Shown one piece after another: positions 42,925-51,820 of a stretch of DNA of 64,000 nucleotides. The position numbers and the translations under genes are program-made. The stretch's first letter is position 1, and each line of letters starts with the position of its first letter. The notes beneath the pieces are model-generated. The model was not told the origin of the DNA. It ran no database searches and saw only the letters and a program-made list of their open reading frames with translations. Location of the stretch: contig NZ_RJVJ01000002.1 in NCBI RefSeq assembly GCF_003751605.1, positions 1 through 64,000 on the forward strand. Direction: 5' to 3'. This DNA is from Kitasatospora cineracea. Lineage in GTDB: Bacteria > Actinomycetota > Actinomycetes > Streptomycetales > Streptomycetaceae.

Positions 42925-44553
42925 GTGAGCATCCGCAGTATCCGCAGCCTCCTGGCGAACGACCCGGACGTCGGCGCCGGAAACGTGCTGACCAGCAGGA
43001 TCGCCCTGGGCATCGGTCTCGACGACCCGCTGCTGACCTTCGACACCGCAGTGGACGGCCACCCCGCCGGGGCGGCGCTCACCCTGCGCGAGGCCGACCG
43101 CGCCGTCCGGGCCCGGGCCGCCGCGCTGCACGCCCTCGGCGTCGGCCCGCGGGACGTGGTGGCGGTGTACGCGAGCGCCGCCGCCGACCAGGTGCTGTCG
43201 TTCCTGGCGCTGGCCCGGCTCGGCGCGATCCCGGCGCTGCTCAACCCCGGGGTGGAGGGTGAGCGCGCGGCCCGCTACATCGCCCGGCTCGGCGCCGTCG
43301 GCCTGCTCGCCGACCCCGCGCACCGGGCCGAACTGGCCGGGCACGACCCGGCGGCCCCGGTGCTCGCCGACGCCGCCGGCCTCGGCTCCGCCGACCCGGA
43401 CGCGGCGCCCGCCCCGTACCGGCACCACGCGGACGACCCGGTGGCGATCACCCACTCCTCCGGCACCACCGGGATGCCCAAGGCCGTGGTGCACTCGCAC
43501 GCCAGCCTGTACGCGTCGATCCGGCACCGGGCCGCGCTGCCCCGTCCGCAGGGCATCGACCGGGTGCTCAGCGCGCTGCCCGCCGCGCACGCCGCGACCC
43601 TGATCGCGCTCAACCTGGCGCTCAGCTTCGACTCCCGGCTGCACCTGATCTCGCAGCAGACCGGCCCGGCCGTGCTGGACGCGATCGAGCGCTGGCAGCC
43701 GCAGAGCGTCTTCGGCTTCGCCACCACCTGGGCCGACCTGGCCCGGCAGGACCTCTCCGCCCGTGACCTGTCCTCGGTCGGCCTGTGGTGGAACACCGGC
43801 GACTGCGCGCACGAGGCGCACATCCGCCGCCTGGTCGCCCAGGGCTCGCGGGAGACCGCCACCCGGCAGGGCCGGGTCCGCACCGCCGGGTCGGTGTTCG
43901 TCGACGGCCTGGGCTCCTCCGAGATGGGCCACTCGCACTTCCACATCACCCACGCGCCGGGCACCGAGAAGTACGGCCGCTGCGTGGGCCGCCCGCACAC
44001 CTTCGTCGACTGCGAGGTGGTCGGCCCGGACGGCGAGCCGCTCGGCCCCGGCGAGGTCGGCGAACTCGCCACCGCCTCACCGACGCTGGCGCTCGGCTAC
44101 TGGAACGACTCGGTCACCACCCACCGCACCCGGCTGCGCGGCCGCTTCCTCACCGGCGACCTGATGTACCGCGACGAGGACGGCTACTACTACCACGTGG
44201 ACCGGCTGGTGGACGCGGTCGACCTCGGCGGCGGTCGGCGGCTGTACACCGCGATGTCCGAGGAACGGGTGCTGGCCCGCGTCCCCGACGTGCTGGACTG
44301 CACCGTGGTCGCCTTCCGCGACGGCGACCGGGCGGTCACCGACGTGCTGCTGCTGCTCGCCGACGGCGCCGACCCGGCCGCCGACCGCACCGCCGAGGTG
44401 CTGGCCGCGCTCGACGGGCCCACCGCCGCGACCGTCCGCTCGGTCCTGGTGGTCGGCGACGAGGACCTGCCGCTCGGCCCGACCGGCAAGGTCCGCAAGG
44501 TCCTGCTGCGCGAGCGCCACCTCGCCGCGATGACCTCGGCGGCCGCCCGATGA
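42925..44553 (+). CDS. Second acyl-AMP ligase (ANL superfamily)
   Basis: This 542-aa adenylating enzyme has THSSGTTGMPKAVVHSH (A3), VDGLGSSEMGHS (A5), FLTGDLMYRDEDGYYYHVDR (A7) and LPLGPTGKVRKVLLRE with the A10 lysine. The two ligases in the operon are only distantly similar, so they probably activate different acids. The GTG start at 42925 follows GGGAGGGA. The stop overlaps the FabF-type KS start as ATGA. Confidence 0.87.
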   Translation: MSIRSIRSLLANDPDVGAGNVLTSRIALGIGLDDPLLTFDTAVDGHPAGAALTLREADRAVRARAAALHALGVGPRDVVAVYASAAADQVLSFLALARLGAIPALLNPGVEGERAARYIARLGAVGLLADPAHRAELAGHDPAAPVLADAAGLGSADPDAAPAPYRHHADDPVAITHSSGTTGMPKAVVHSHASLYASIRHRAALPRPQGIDRVLSALPAAHAATLIALNLALSFDSRLHLISQQTGPAVLDAIERWQPQSVFGFATTWADLARQDLSARDLSSVGLWWNTGDCAHEAHIRRLVAQGSRETATRQGRVRTAGSVFVDGLGSSEMGHSHFHITHAPGTEKYGRCVGRPHTFVDCEVVGPDGEPLGPGEVGELATASPTLALGYWNDSVTTHRTRLRGRFLTGDLMYRDEDGYYYHVDRLVDAVDLGGGRRLYTAMSEERVLARVPDVLDCTVVAFRDGDRAVTDVLLLLADGADPAADRTAEVLAALDGPTAATVRSVLVVGDEDLPLGPTGKVRKVLLRERHLAAMTSAAAR

Positions 44554-45812
44554 CCCGGGTCGGACGGCCGGGCGCCGTCGTCACCGGCATCGGGATGGTC
44601 ACCTCGCTGGGCCGCAAGCCCGGCGAGGTGTTCGAGGCGCTGACCTCCGGGCTCAGCGGCATCACCGCCGTCCCCGAGGGCCACGTCGCGCACGGCTGGC
44701 TGCCCGCCGCCGGGATCGCCCCGCACGTCGACGGCCGCGAGGTGCTGCCGCCGACCGAGACCCGCTGCGTCGACCGCTTCGCGCTGCTGGCCCTGGCCGC
44801 CGCGGACGACGCGCTGGCCGACGCCGCCCTGGTGGTCGGCCGCGACGCCGACGCCCGCCGCACCGCCGTGGTGCTGGGCACCGGCGGCGGCGGCCTGGAG
44901 ACCTACGAGCAGCAGGCGGGCCGCCGCCAGGAGCGCGGCCGCCCCGGCGTCAGCCCGTACCTGCTGCCCGGGATGCTCTCCAACATGGCGACCGCCCGGG
45001 TGGCGATCAAGCACGGCATCCGGGGCTTCAGCACCGCGATCGTGACGGCCTGCGCGGCCGGCGCCCAGGCGGTGGCCGAGGGACTGCGGCTGATCCGGGC
45101 CGGCGACGCGGACGTGGTGGTGTGCGGCGGGACGGACGCCTCGCTGCACCCGACGATCATCTCCGCCTTCGCCAACGCCCGTGCGCTGTCCCAGGGTTGG
45201 GAGGATCCGGCGCAGGCGTCCCGACCGTTCGACGCCCGCCGCAACGGCTTCGTGCTGGGCGACGGCAGCGCCGTCCTGGTCCTGGAGAGCGCCGAGCACG
45301 CGGCGGCCCGCGGCGCGAGCGGGTACGCCGAGCTGATCGGCTGGGGCTCCAGCACCGACGCCCACCACCCGACCATGCCCCGCCCCGACGGCGCGGGCGC
45401 CGCCGACGCGATGCGCGCCGCCCTCGCCAACGCCGGGCTGGACCCGTCCGACATCGGGTACGTCAACGCGCACGGCACCGGCACCAAGCTCGGCGACATC
45501 GCCGAATCGGCCGCGCTGAACGCGGTGTTCGGCGCGCACCGGCCCGCCGTCAGCTCCACCAAGGGCGCCACCGGCCACCTGCTGGGCGCGGCCGGCGCGG
45601 TGGAGGCCGCCGTCACCGCGCTGGCCGTGGCCCGCGGCCTGCTCCCGCCGACCCTCAACCTGGACGAGCCCGACCCGGCCTGCGACCTGGACCACGTCCG
45701 CGGCGCCGCCCGGCCGGTCCGGCTGCGGGCCGCGCTCAGCAACGCGTTCGCGTTCGGCGGCCACAACACCAGCCTGGTCTTCGGGCCGACGCCGACCGGC
45801 ACCGCCAAGTAG
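44550..45812 (+). CDS. Beta-ketoacyl-ACP synthase II (FabF type)
   Basis: This 420-aa condensing enzyme has a complete catalytic set: C168 in IVTACAAGAQAV, H308 in NAHGTGT, K338 and H343 in STKGATGHLLGA. It should carry out decarboxylative chain extension on an ACP-bound acyl group. No ketoreductase or dehydratase gene is nearby, so a beta-keto product or use of primary-metabolism reductases is implied. It is translationally coupled to the second ligase. Confidence 0.92.
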   Translation: MTRVGRPGAVVTGIGMVTSLGRKPGEVFEALTSGLSGITAVPEGHVAHGWLPAAGIAPHVDGREVLPPTETRCVDRFALLALAAADDALADAALVVGRDADARRTAVVLGTGGGGLETYEQQAGRRQERGRPGVSPYLLPGMLSNMATARVAIKHGIRGFSTAIVTACAAGAQAVAEGLRLIRAGDADVVVCGGTDASLHPTIISAFANARALSQGWEDPAQASRPFDARRNGFVLGDGSAVLVLESAEHAAARGASGYAELIGWGSSTDAHHPTMPRPDGAGAADAMRAALANAGLDPSDIGYVNAHGTGTKLGDIAESAALNAVFGAHRPAVSSTKGATGHLLGAAGAVEAAVTALAVARGLLPPTLNLDEPDPACDLDHVRGAARPVRLRAALSNAFAFGGHNTSLVFGPTPTGTAK

Positions 45813-45863
45813 GCCCCCGCGGCCCGCTCCCTCCGCCTCCGACTCCCCCTCAGGAGCCCCGTC

Positions 45864-46856
45864 TTGTCGATCCAGACGATCACCCACGTCGAGTACCACT
45901 GCGCGGACGCCGCGCGGACCGCCACCGAACTCCAGCGCGGCTTCGGCTTCCGGCGCGACGCCGAGCAGCCGGTGTGGAAGCCCGGGGTGCGGTCCGTCCA
46001 CCTGCACCAGGGCAGCATCCGGCTGCGGCTGCACTCCAGCGAGAACACCGACCACCCGGTGGCCCGCTACGTCGAACGGCACGGCGAGGGCGTCGCCGTG
46101 CTCGCGCTCGGCTGCACCGACCCGCAGGACGCCCTGGAACGGGCCGAACGGCACGGCGCCGAGGTGCTGGACCGGGACGGCGCCCTGGTCGCCGGGTTCG
46201 GCGACACCGCGCTGCGGTTCGTCCCGCTGCCGGACGGCGCCCCGGGCCCGGTCGGCGGCGAACTGCTGGACGCCCTCGACCACGTCGCGATCTGCGTGCC
46301 CGCCGGGCAGCTCGCCGCGTCCGTCCGGTTCTGCGAGGCCGCGCTCGGCATGCAGCTGATCTTCGGCGAGTACATCGAGGTCGGCGAGCAGGCGATGGAC
46401 TCCAGCGTGGTGCAGAGCCCCTCCGGGGACGTCACCTTCACCCTGATCGAGCCGGACACCGGCCGCCGGCCCGGCCAGATCGACACCTTCCTCGCCGACC
46501 ACGACGGCGCGGGCGTCCAGCACCTGGCGCTGCGCACCGGCGACATCGCCACCGCCGTCCGCACCGCCCGCGCGCACGGCGTCGAGTTCCTCACCACCCC
46601 CGGCACCTACTACGACGGCCTGGCCGAGCGGCTCGGCGGCACCGCGATCCCGGTGGGGACGCTGCGCGAGCTGGACGTGCTGGTCGACCAGGACCACGGC
46701 GGCCAGCTGTTCCAGATCTTCGCCCGCTCGACCCACCCCCGGCGGACCTTCTTCCTGGAGCTGATCGAGCGCCAGGGCGCGGGCACCTTCGGCACCGCCA
46801 ACATCAAGGCCCTGTACGAGGCCGTCGAGCGCCAGCGCGCCACCGCCTCCGCCTGA
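45864..46856 (+). CDS. hmaS: 4-hydroxymandelate synthase
   Basis: This 330-aa non-haem iron dioxygenase of the vicinal-oxygen-chelate fold makes 4-hydroxymandelate from 4-hydroxyphenylpyruvate. Iron ligands are H140 (ALDHVAICV), H220 (GVQHLAL) and E299 (FFLELIER). The region EQAMDSSVVQSPSGDVTFTL and LIEPDTGRRPGQIDTFLADH matches hydroxymandelate synthase and not HPPD, in which this segment differs. The C-terminal helix TFGTANIKALYEAVE is typical. It is coupled by function with the oxidase at 37856 and the transaminase at 35392. Confidence 0.93.
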   Translation: MSIQTITHVEYHCADAARTATELQRGFGFRRDAEQPVWKPGVRSVHLHQGSIRLRLHSSENTDHPVARYVERHGEGVAVLALGCTDPQDALERAERHGAEVLDRDGALVAGFGDTALRFVPLPDGAPGPVGGELLDALDHVAICVPAGQLAASVRFCEAALGMQLIFGEYIEVGEQAMDSSVVQSPSGDVTFTLIEPDTGRRPGQIDTFLADHDGAGVQHLALRTGDIATAVRTARAHGVEFLTTPGTYYDGLAERLGGTAIPVGTLRELDVLVDQDHGGQLFQIFARSTHPRRTFFLELIERQGAGTFGTANIKALYEAVERQRATASA

Positions 46857-46893
46857 CCCCGCCCCCGACCACCCCTCCGAGGAGGCACGCCCC

Positions 46894-47808
46894 GTGACCA
46901 CCGTGACCGAGTTCGAGCTGACCGCGGCCGAGACCGCCCTGCTGCCCACCCCCGAGGAGGTGGCCGGCTACCGCGAGCACGGCTGGTACCTCTCCGGGAA
47001 GCTGTTCACCGACCGGGAGATCGACGCCCTCCAGGCCGCCACCGACGCCTACTACGAGGGCCACCGCGACCGCACCCTCGCCGTCCGGCCGCCGAACCTG
47101 GCCGCCTGGGAGCCCGCGCACGGGCCGGTCCAGCGGCACAACGACTACGTGCACCACGAGAGCGACGCGATCGCCGCGATCCTGCGCAAGCCGCTGGTCG
47201 GCGCCGTGGCCGCGGTGCTCGCCGGGGCCGAGGAGATCCGGATCTTCCAGTCGACCCTGATCCTCAAGCCGCCGGTGCCCGGCGAGCCCTCCAACCAGGT
47301 GCCGTGGCACTTCGACAAGCACTACTGGCACACCTCCACCTCGGAGGACATGCTGACCGCCTTCATCCCGTTCCACGACTGCGGGGTGGAGAACGGCACC
47401 ATCACCATGGTCGACGGCAGCAACCGCTGGCAGGAGCTCCCCTCCCGGGAGGACGCCACCCGGCACTTCGCCCGGCGCGACCGCTCCGAACTGGAGTCGA
47501 TCCTCGCCGCCAACGCCGCCCACAACGGCGCCGAGGTCCGCAAGGTCCCGGTGGTCATCCCGAAGGGGCACGTCAGCTTCCACCACTGCCGCACCTACCA
47601 CGGCAGCGGCGCCAACCTGGCCGACTTCCCGCGCCGGGCGGTCTCGCTGCACCTCCAGGACGGCGCCAACGAGTACCGGCACGCCACCCGCCCGGACGGC
47701 ACCGCCGCCTCCTACAACCACGACGTGCTGGTCCGCCGCACCGCCGACGGCCGCCCCGACTACGCCGACCCCGAGATCTGCCCGGTGATCTGGCGGGGAT
47801 CCCGGTGA
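46894..47808 (+). CDS. PhyH family Fe(II)/2-oxoglutarate dioxygenase
   Basis: This 304-aa double-stranded beta-helix oxygenase has metal ligands H139 and D141 (VPWHFDKHYW) and H236 (TYHGSGANL), and 2-oxoglutarate-binding R248 (FPRRAVSLHL). It would hydroxylate or otherwise oxidise a free or carrier-bound intermediate. The GAGGAGG site upstream of GTG 46894 is strong. Its stop overlaps the E1 alpha start as GTGA. Confidence 0.9.
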   Translation: MTTVTEFELTAAETALLPTPEEVAGYREHGWYLSGKLFTDREIDALQAATDAYYEGHRDRTLAVRPPNLAAWEPAHGPVQRHNDYVHHESDAIAAILRKPLVGAVAAVLAGAEEIRIFQSTLILKPPVPGEPSNQVPWHFDKHYWHTSTSEDMLTAFIPFHDCGVENGTITMVDGSNRWQELPSREDATRHFARRDRSELESILAANAAHNGAEVRKVPVVIPKGHVSFHHCRTYHGSGANLADFPRRAVSLHLQDGANEYRHATRPDGTAASYNHDVLVRRTADGRPDYADPEICPVIWRGSR

Positions 47809-48851
47809 CCCAGCACGACCCGGCCGCCCCGGACACCGCCGTCGGCCCGGACACGCCCGCGGCCCCGGGCACGCCCGCCGACCTGGGTACCCCCGCCGGG
47901 CGCTACCGGATGCTGCGGCTGATCCGCGGCTTCGAGGAGCTCGCCCTCGGCCTGGTGAGGTCCAAGGAGATCACCGGCGGCATCCACCCCTACATCGGGC
48001 AGGAGGCGGTGGCGGTCGGCGTCTGCGCCGCGCTGCGCCCGCAGGACCGGATCACCTCCACCCACCGGGGCCACGGCCACGTGCTCGCCAAGGGCGCGGC
48101 CCCGGACCGGCTGCTGGCCGAACTCCTGGGCCGCACGGGCGGGTTGAACCGGGGCCGGGGCGGCTCGATGCACGCCGCGGACTTCTCGCTCGGCATCCTG
48201 GGCGCCAACGGCATGGTCGGCGCGGGCGGCGCGATCGCGGTCGGCGCCGCCTGGGCCGCCCGGCAGGCCGGCGAGGACCGGGTCGCCGTCGCGTTCTTCG
48301 GCGACGGCGCGCTCAACCAGGGCGTCCTGCTGGAGTCCTTCAACCTGGCCGCGATGTGGCGGCTGCCGGTGCTGTTCGTCTGCGAGAACAACGGCTACGC
48401 CACCACGCTGCCGGCCGCCACCGCGGTCGCCGGCAGCGCCACCGGCCGGGCCGCCGCCTTCGGGATCCCCGCCGCCGAGGTGGACGGGATGGACACCGAG
48501 GCCGTCCGCGCGGCGGCCGCCGAGGCCGTCGAGCGGGCGGCGGGCGGCGGCGGCCCCGGCTTCCTCGAGTGCCGCACCTACCGCTTCGAGGGCCACCACA
48601 CCATGGAACGGCTGATGAGACTGCGCTACCGCACCCCCGAGGAGGTCGCCGACTGGCGCACCCTCGACCCGCTGCCGCGCGCCGCCGCCCTCCTGCCGCC
48701 CGGCCTGGCCGGGCAGCTGGACACCTCGGTCGTCCACCAGCTGGACGCCGCACGGGAGTTCGCGCTCGGCTCCGAACACCCTTCGCCGGAAGGCGCGTTG
48801 GACCACCTGTACGCGGACGGGCTGCGCCCCAGGGCGGGGGCGTCGGCATGA
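47805..48851 (+). CDS. Pyruvate-dehydrogenase-type E1 component, alpha subunit
   Basis: This 348-aa thiamine-diphosphate enzyme subunit has the ThDP/Mg motif GDGALNQGVLLESFNLAAMW through NN (VCENNGYATT), a substrate-channel HRGHGHVLAKGA and GRGGSMHAAD. With the next gene it would form an alpha2beta2 decarboxylase for a 2-oxo acid. No lipoyl E2 or E3 gene is nearby. A comparable pair, PglB/PglC, acts in phenylglycine formation in pristinamycin biosynthesis, so an aryl 2-oxo acid is a reasonable guess. Confidence 0.9.
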   Translation: MTQHDPAAPDTAVGPDTPAAPGTPADLGTPAGRYRMLRLIRGFEELALGLVRSKEITGGIHPYIGQEAVAVGVCAALRPQDRITSTHRGHGHVLAKGAAPDRLLAELLGRTGGLNRGRGGSMHAADFSLGILGANGMVGAGGAIAVGAAWAARQAGEDRVAVAFFGDGALNQGVLLESFNLAAMWRLPVLFVCENNGYATTLPAATAVAGSATGRAAAFGIPAAEVDGMDTEAVRAAAAEAVERAAGGGGPGFLECRTYRFEGHHTMERLMRLRYRTPEEVADWRTLDPLPRAAALLPPGLAGQLDTSVVHQLDAAREFALGSEHPSPEGALDHLYADGLRPRAGASA

Positions 48852-49849
48852 GGCTCTCCTACACCAAGGCGCTCAACCGGGCGCTCACCGACGCGCTCGC
48901 CGCCGACCCGGCGGTCTGCGTGTTCGGCGAGGACATCGGCGCCGGCCTGGCCGGCCCCACCCTCAACCTGCTGGACCGGTTCGGCCCCGGCCGGATCGTC
49001 GACACCCCGCTCTCCGAGCAGGCGTTCACCTCGATGGCGATCGGCGCCGCACTGACCGGGCGGCGGCCGGTGATCGAGTTCCAGATCTCCTCGCTGCTGT
49101 TCCTGGTCTTCGAGCAACTCGTCAACCAGGCCCACAAGTTCTCGCTGATGACCGGCGGCCAGGCCAGTGTCCCGCTGACCTGCCTGGTACCGGGCTCCGG
49201 CTCCCGGGACGGCTGGGCCGGGCAGCACTCCGACCACCCGTACGGCCTGTTCGCGCACGCCGGGGTGAAGACCGTCGTCCCGGCCACCCCCACCGACGCC
49301 TACGGGCTGCTGCGCTCGGCGATCGCCGACCCGGACCCGGTGGTGGTGTTCGCCCCGGCCGCCGCCCTGCCGGTGCGGGAGACCGTCACCTGGGAGCTGG
49401 CGCCGATCCCGCTCGGCTCGGCCCGGATCCACCGCGAAGGCACCGACGTCACCGTGGTCGCCGTCGGCCACCTGGTGCACGACGCGCTGGCCGTCGCCGA
49501 GGAACTCGCCCCCGAGGTCTCGGTCGAGGTGTTCGACCCGCGCACCCTGCACCCCTTCGACTGGACCGCGCTGGCCGCCTCGCTGGAGCGCACCGGTCGG
49601 CTGGTCGTCATCGACGACTCCAACCGCAGCTGCGGCATCGGCGCCGAGATCCTCGCCACCGCCGCCGAGGAGATGCGCCTGCTCGCCCCGCCCCGGCGGA
49701 TCACCCGGCCGGACGGCACCGTACTGCCGTTCGCCCCCGCGCTGGACCGCGCCCTGCAACCGCACCGCGACCAACTCCGGTACGCCATACGCCAGGTGAC
49801 GAAGCATCAGCTCCACCTCCCGCCGCGCGACGAGGACCCGGCCCGGTGA
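48848..49849 (+). CDS. Pyruvate-dehydrogenase-type E1 component, beta subunit
   Basis: This 333-aa partner of the preceding subunit contains VCVFGEDIGAGLAGPTLNLL, DTPLSEQAFTSMAIGAALTG with the conserved glutamate that activates ThDP, and PVIEFQISSLLFLVFEQ. The C-terminal transketolase-type domain starts with DVTVVAVGHLVHDALAVAE. ATGA overlap with the alpha gene and GTGA overlap with the decarboxylase gene indicate strict co-translation. Confidence 0.9.
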   Translation: MRLSYTKALNRALTDALAADPAVCVFGEDIGAGLAGPTLNLLDRFGPGRIVDTPLSEQAFTSMAIGAALTGRRPVIEFQISSLLFLVFEQLVNQAHKFSLMTGGQASVPLTCLVPGSGSRDGWAGQHSDHPYGLFAHAGVKTVVPATPTDAYGLLRSAIADPDPVVVFAPAAALPVRETVTWELAPIPLGSARIHREGTDVTVVAVGHLVHDALAVAEELAPEVSVEVFDPRTLHPFDWTALAASLERTGRLVVIDDSNRSCGIGAEILATAAEEMRLLAPPRRITRPDGTVLPFAPALDRALQPHRDQLRYAIRQVTKHQLHLPPRDEDPAR

Positions 49850-51129
49850 ACCGGCCCGCCGAGACCGGCGCCCTCACCCCCGCGCTGCGCTCCGCCCTGG
49901 CCGCGGCCACCGACGACCGGATCTTCTACGACCTGGCCGGGATCGCCGACCGCTACACCGCGCTGCGGGACGAACTGCCGGGCGTCGCCGTCCGGTTCGC
50001 CATGAAGGCCTGCCCGGTGGACGAGGTGCTGGCCCACCTGGCCGCGCTCGGCGCCGGCTTCGACGCCGCCAGCCCGCACGAGATCGCCCAGGCGCTGCGC
50101 ACCGGCGTCCCGGTCGACCGGGTGCACTACGGCAACACCGTCAAGTCGGACCGGGGCATCGCCGAGGCGTACCGCCTGGGCATCCGGGACTTCGCCACCG
50201 ACAGCCTCCCGGACGTCGCCGCGATCGCCGAACACGCCCCCGGCTCACGGGTGTTCTGCCGGCTCGCCACCAGTGGCGAGGGCGCGCTCTGGGGCCTGAG
50301 CCGCAAGTTCGGCTGCTCGGCGGCGGACGCCGTCCGGGTGCTGACCGCCGCCCGGGACGCCGGGCTGTCCCCCGCCGGGCTCTCGGTGCACGTCGGCTCG
50401 CAGCAGCTGACCGCCAAGGCGTGGACGGCGGCCTTCGAGCTGCTCGGCGACGTCATGGCCGAGCTCGGCCGCCTCGGCATCCGGCTCGACCACGTCAACC
50501 TCGGCGGCGGCCTACCCGCCCTCGGCTACACCGACCGGCACGGCACCGCCCTCGACCCGCCGCTCGACGAGATCTTCCGGGCCGTCCGGCAGGGCGTCGA
50601 CGAGCTGCGCCACCTGCACGGCGGCGAGCTGGACTTCGTCCTGGAACCCGGCCGCCACCTGGTCGCCGACCAGGGCGCGATCCGGGCCCACGTCTACCGG
50701 CTGACCTCCCGCCGGCAGCCGGACGGCGGGCAGGAGAACTGGCTCTACCTGAGCTGCGGGAAGTTCAACGGGCTGTACGAGATGGACCAGGTGCAGTACC
50801 GGCTGCTCTTCCCGACCCACCCGGAGCAGGCCGGCGCCCCGGGCCCGGAGCGCGTGCCCGCCGTGGTGGCGGGCCCGACCTGCGACAGCGACGACACCTT
50901 CCCGCACGGGGAGGTGTCCGGCCTGGTGCCGGTGCCCCGGGCGGTGGCCTCCGGCGACCCGGTGTGGATCCTCTCCACCGGCGCGTACGCGGTCAGCTAC
51001 CTCACCCAGGGCTTCAACGGCTTCGACCCGCTGCCGTACACGGTGCTCCCGGCCGGTGACGCTCAGCCGGCGGGACGGCAGAGCAGGATCTGCTTGGGCG
51101 AGTCGGCGGTGAACGGGGAGGAGTCGTAG
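49846..51129 (+). CDS. PLP-dependent amino-acid decarboxylase, fold type III
   Basis: This 427-aa alanine-racemase-fold enzyme belongs to the ornithine/diaminopimelate decarboxylase group. The PLP lysine K54 is in VRFAMKACP, the phosphate-binding glycines are in VNLGGGLPALG, and the second-subunit cysteine in GPTCDSDD. It probably decarboxylates a basic or cluster-specific amino acid to supply an amine. It is the last gene of the 39106 operon and its end overlaps the convergent methyltransferase gene by 67 bp. Confidence 0.87.
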   Translation: MNRPAETGALTPALRSALAAATDDRIFYDLAGIADRYTALRDELPGVAVRFAMKACPVDEVLAHLAALGAGFDAASPHEIAQALRTGVPVDRVHYGNTVKSDRGIAEAYRLGIRDFATDSLPDVAAIAEHAPGSRVFCRLATSGEGALWGLSRKFGCSAADAVRVLTAARDAGLSPAGLSVHVGSQQLTAKAWTAAFELLGDVMAELGRLGIRLDHVNLGGGLPALGYTDRHGTALDPPLDEIFRAVRQGVDELRHLHGGELDFVLEPGRHLVADQGAIRAHVYRLTSRRQPDGGQENWLYLSCGKFNGLYEMDQVQYRLLFPTHPEQAGAPGPERVPAVVAGPTCDSDDTFPHGEVSGLVPVPRAVASGDPVWILSTGAYAVSYLTQGFNGFDPLPYTVLPAGDAQPAGRQSRICLGESAVNGEES

Positions 51130-51820
51130 TCCCCGTAGCGGTGCCGGACGTCGAGGCCGGCCAGGCGGCACAGCGCGAGCAGCTCCTCGGGAAGAAGCAG
51201 CGCATGCTGACCTTCTTGGTCCGGACGGTGGCGCCCTCGCGCAGGTAGTCGAGGGTGAAGTGGAGCACCTGGGTGGCGGCGTCGTAGCCGGTGGCCGCGC
51301 GCACCTCCAGCTCGGTGCCGTCCAGGTCGGTGACCGACTTGTGCCGGTAGGGCGCGTCGGGGCGGCGGGCCAGCTTGGCCGGGGAGGGGTTGAAGACGTC
51401 CAGCACCAGCGTGCCGTCCGGGCGCAGCGCGTCCCGGGCCGAGGTGAGGAAGGCGAGCACCGAGTCCAGGTCGTGCAGGTGCTGCATGGCGTTGGTGGCG
51501 GAGAAGACCAGGGCGTAGCGGCGGTCGGTGCGGATCGCCCGGCAGTCCTGTTCGAGCCACTGGACGGGCAGGTGCTCGTCGGCGGAGCGGCGGCGGGCCC
51601 GGGCCAGCATCGAGGGCGTCACGTCGAGGCCGGTGACGTCGACGCCGGCCCGGGCGATCGGCAGGGTGATCCGGCCGGTGCCGCAGGCGACCTCCAGCAC
51701 CGGGCCGCCGGCCCGGACGGCCTGGTCGAGGAAGAACGGGATGTCGTGGGTGCGGGTGGCGAACTCCCGGTCGTAGAAGTCGGCGTCGTCGTAGACGGCC
51801 AGGTCCTGGAGGGGTTTCAT
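51063..51820 (-). pseudogene. SAM-dependent methyltransferase, frameshifted near the 3' end
   Basis: The start MKPLQDLAVYDDADFYD and motif I GGPVLEVACGTGRITLPIA are intact, with an aspartate at the end of beta-2 (VDVTGLDVTPSML) and LRPDGTLVLDVFNPS later. The frame is lost at the GGG run 51189-51191 (CCC on the coding strand). One more base there would join KKVSMRCFF to PEELLALCRLAG and give a normal protein of about 252 aa stopping at 51063. As written, the last 43 residues are replaced. It is either a recent null mutation or a sequencing error; the upstream aminotransferase overlaps its start by ATGA. Confidence 0.78.

Noticed and set aside
45864..46856. Reading the dioxygenase as a housekeeping 4-hydroxyphenylpyruvate dioxygenase
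   Set aside because: At 330 aa it is shorter than typical HPPD, its MDSSVVQSPSG region matches hydroxymandelate synthase, and the oxidase and transaminase of the same pathway are in the cluster.
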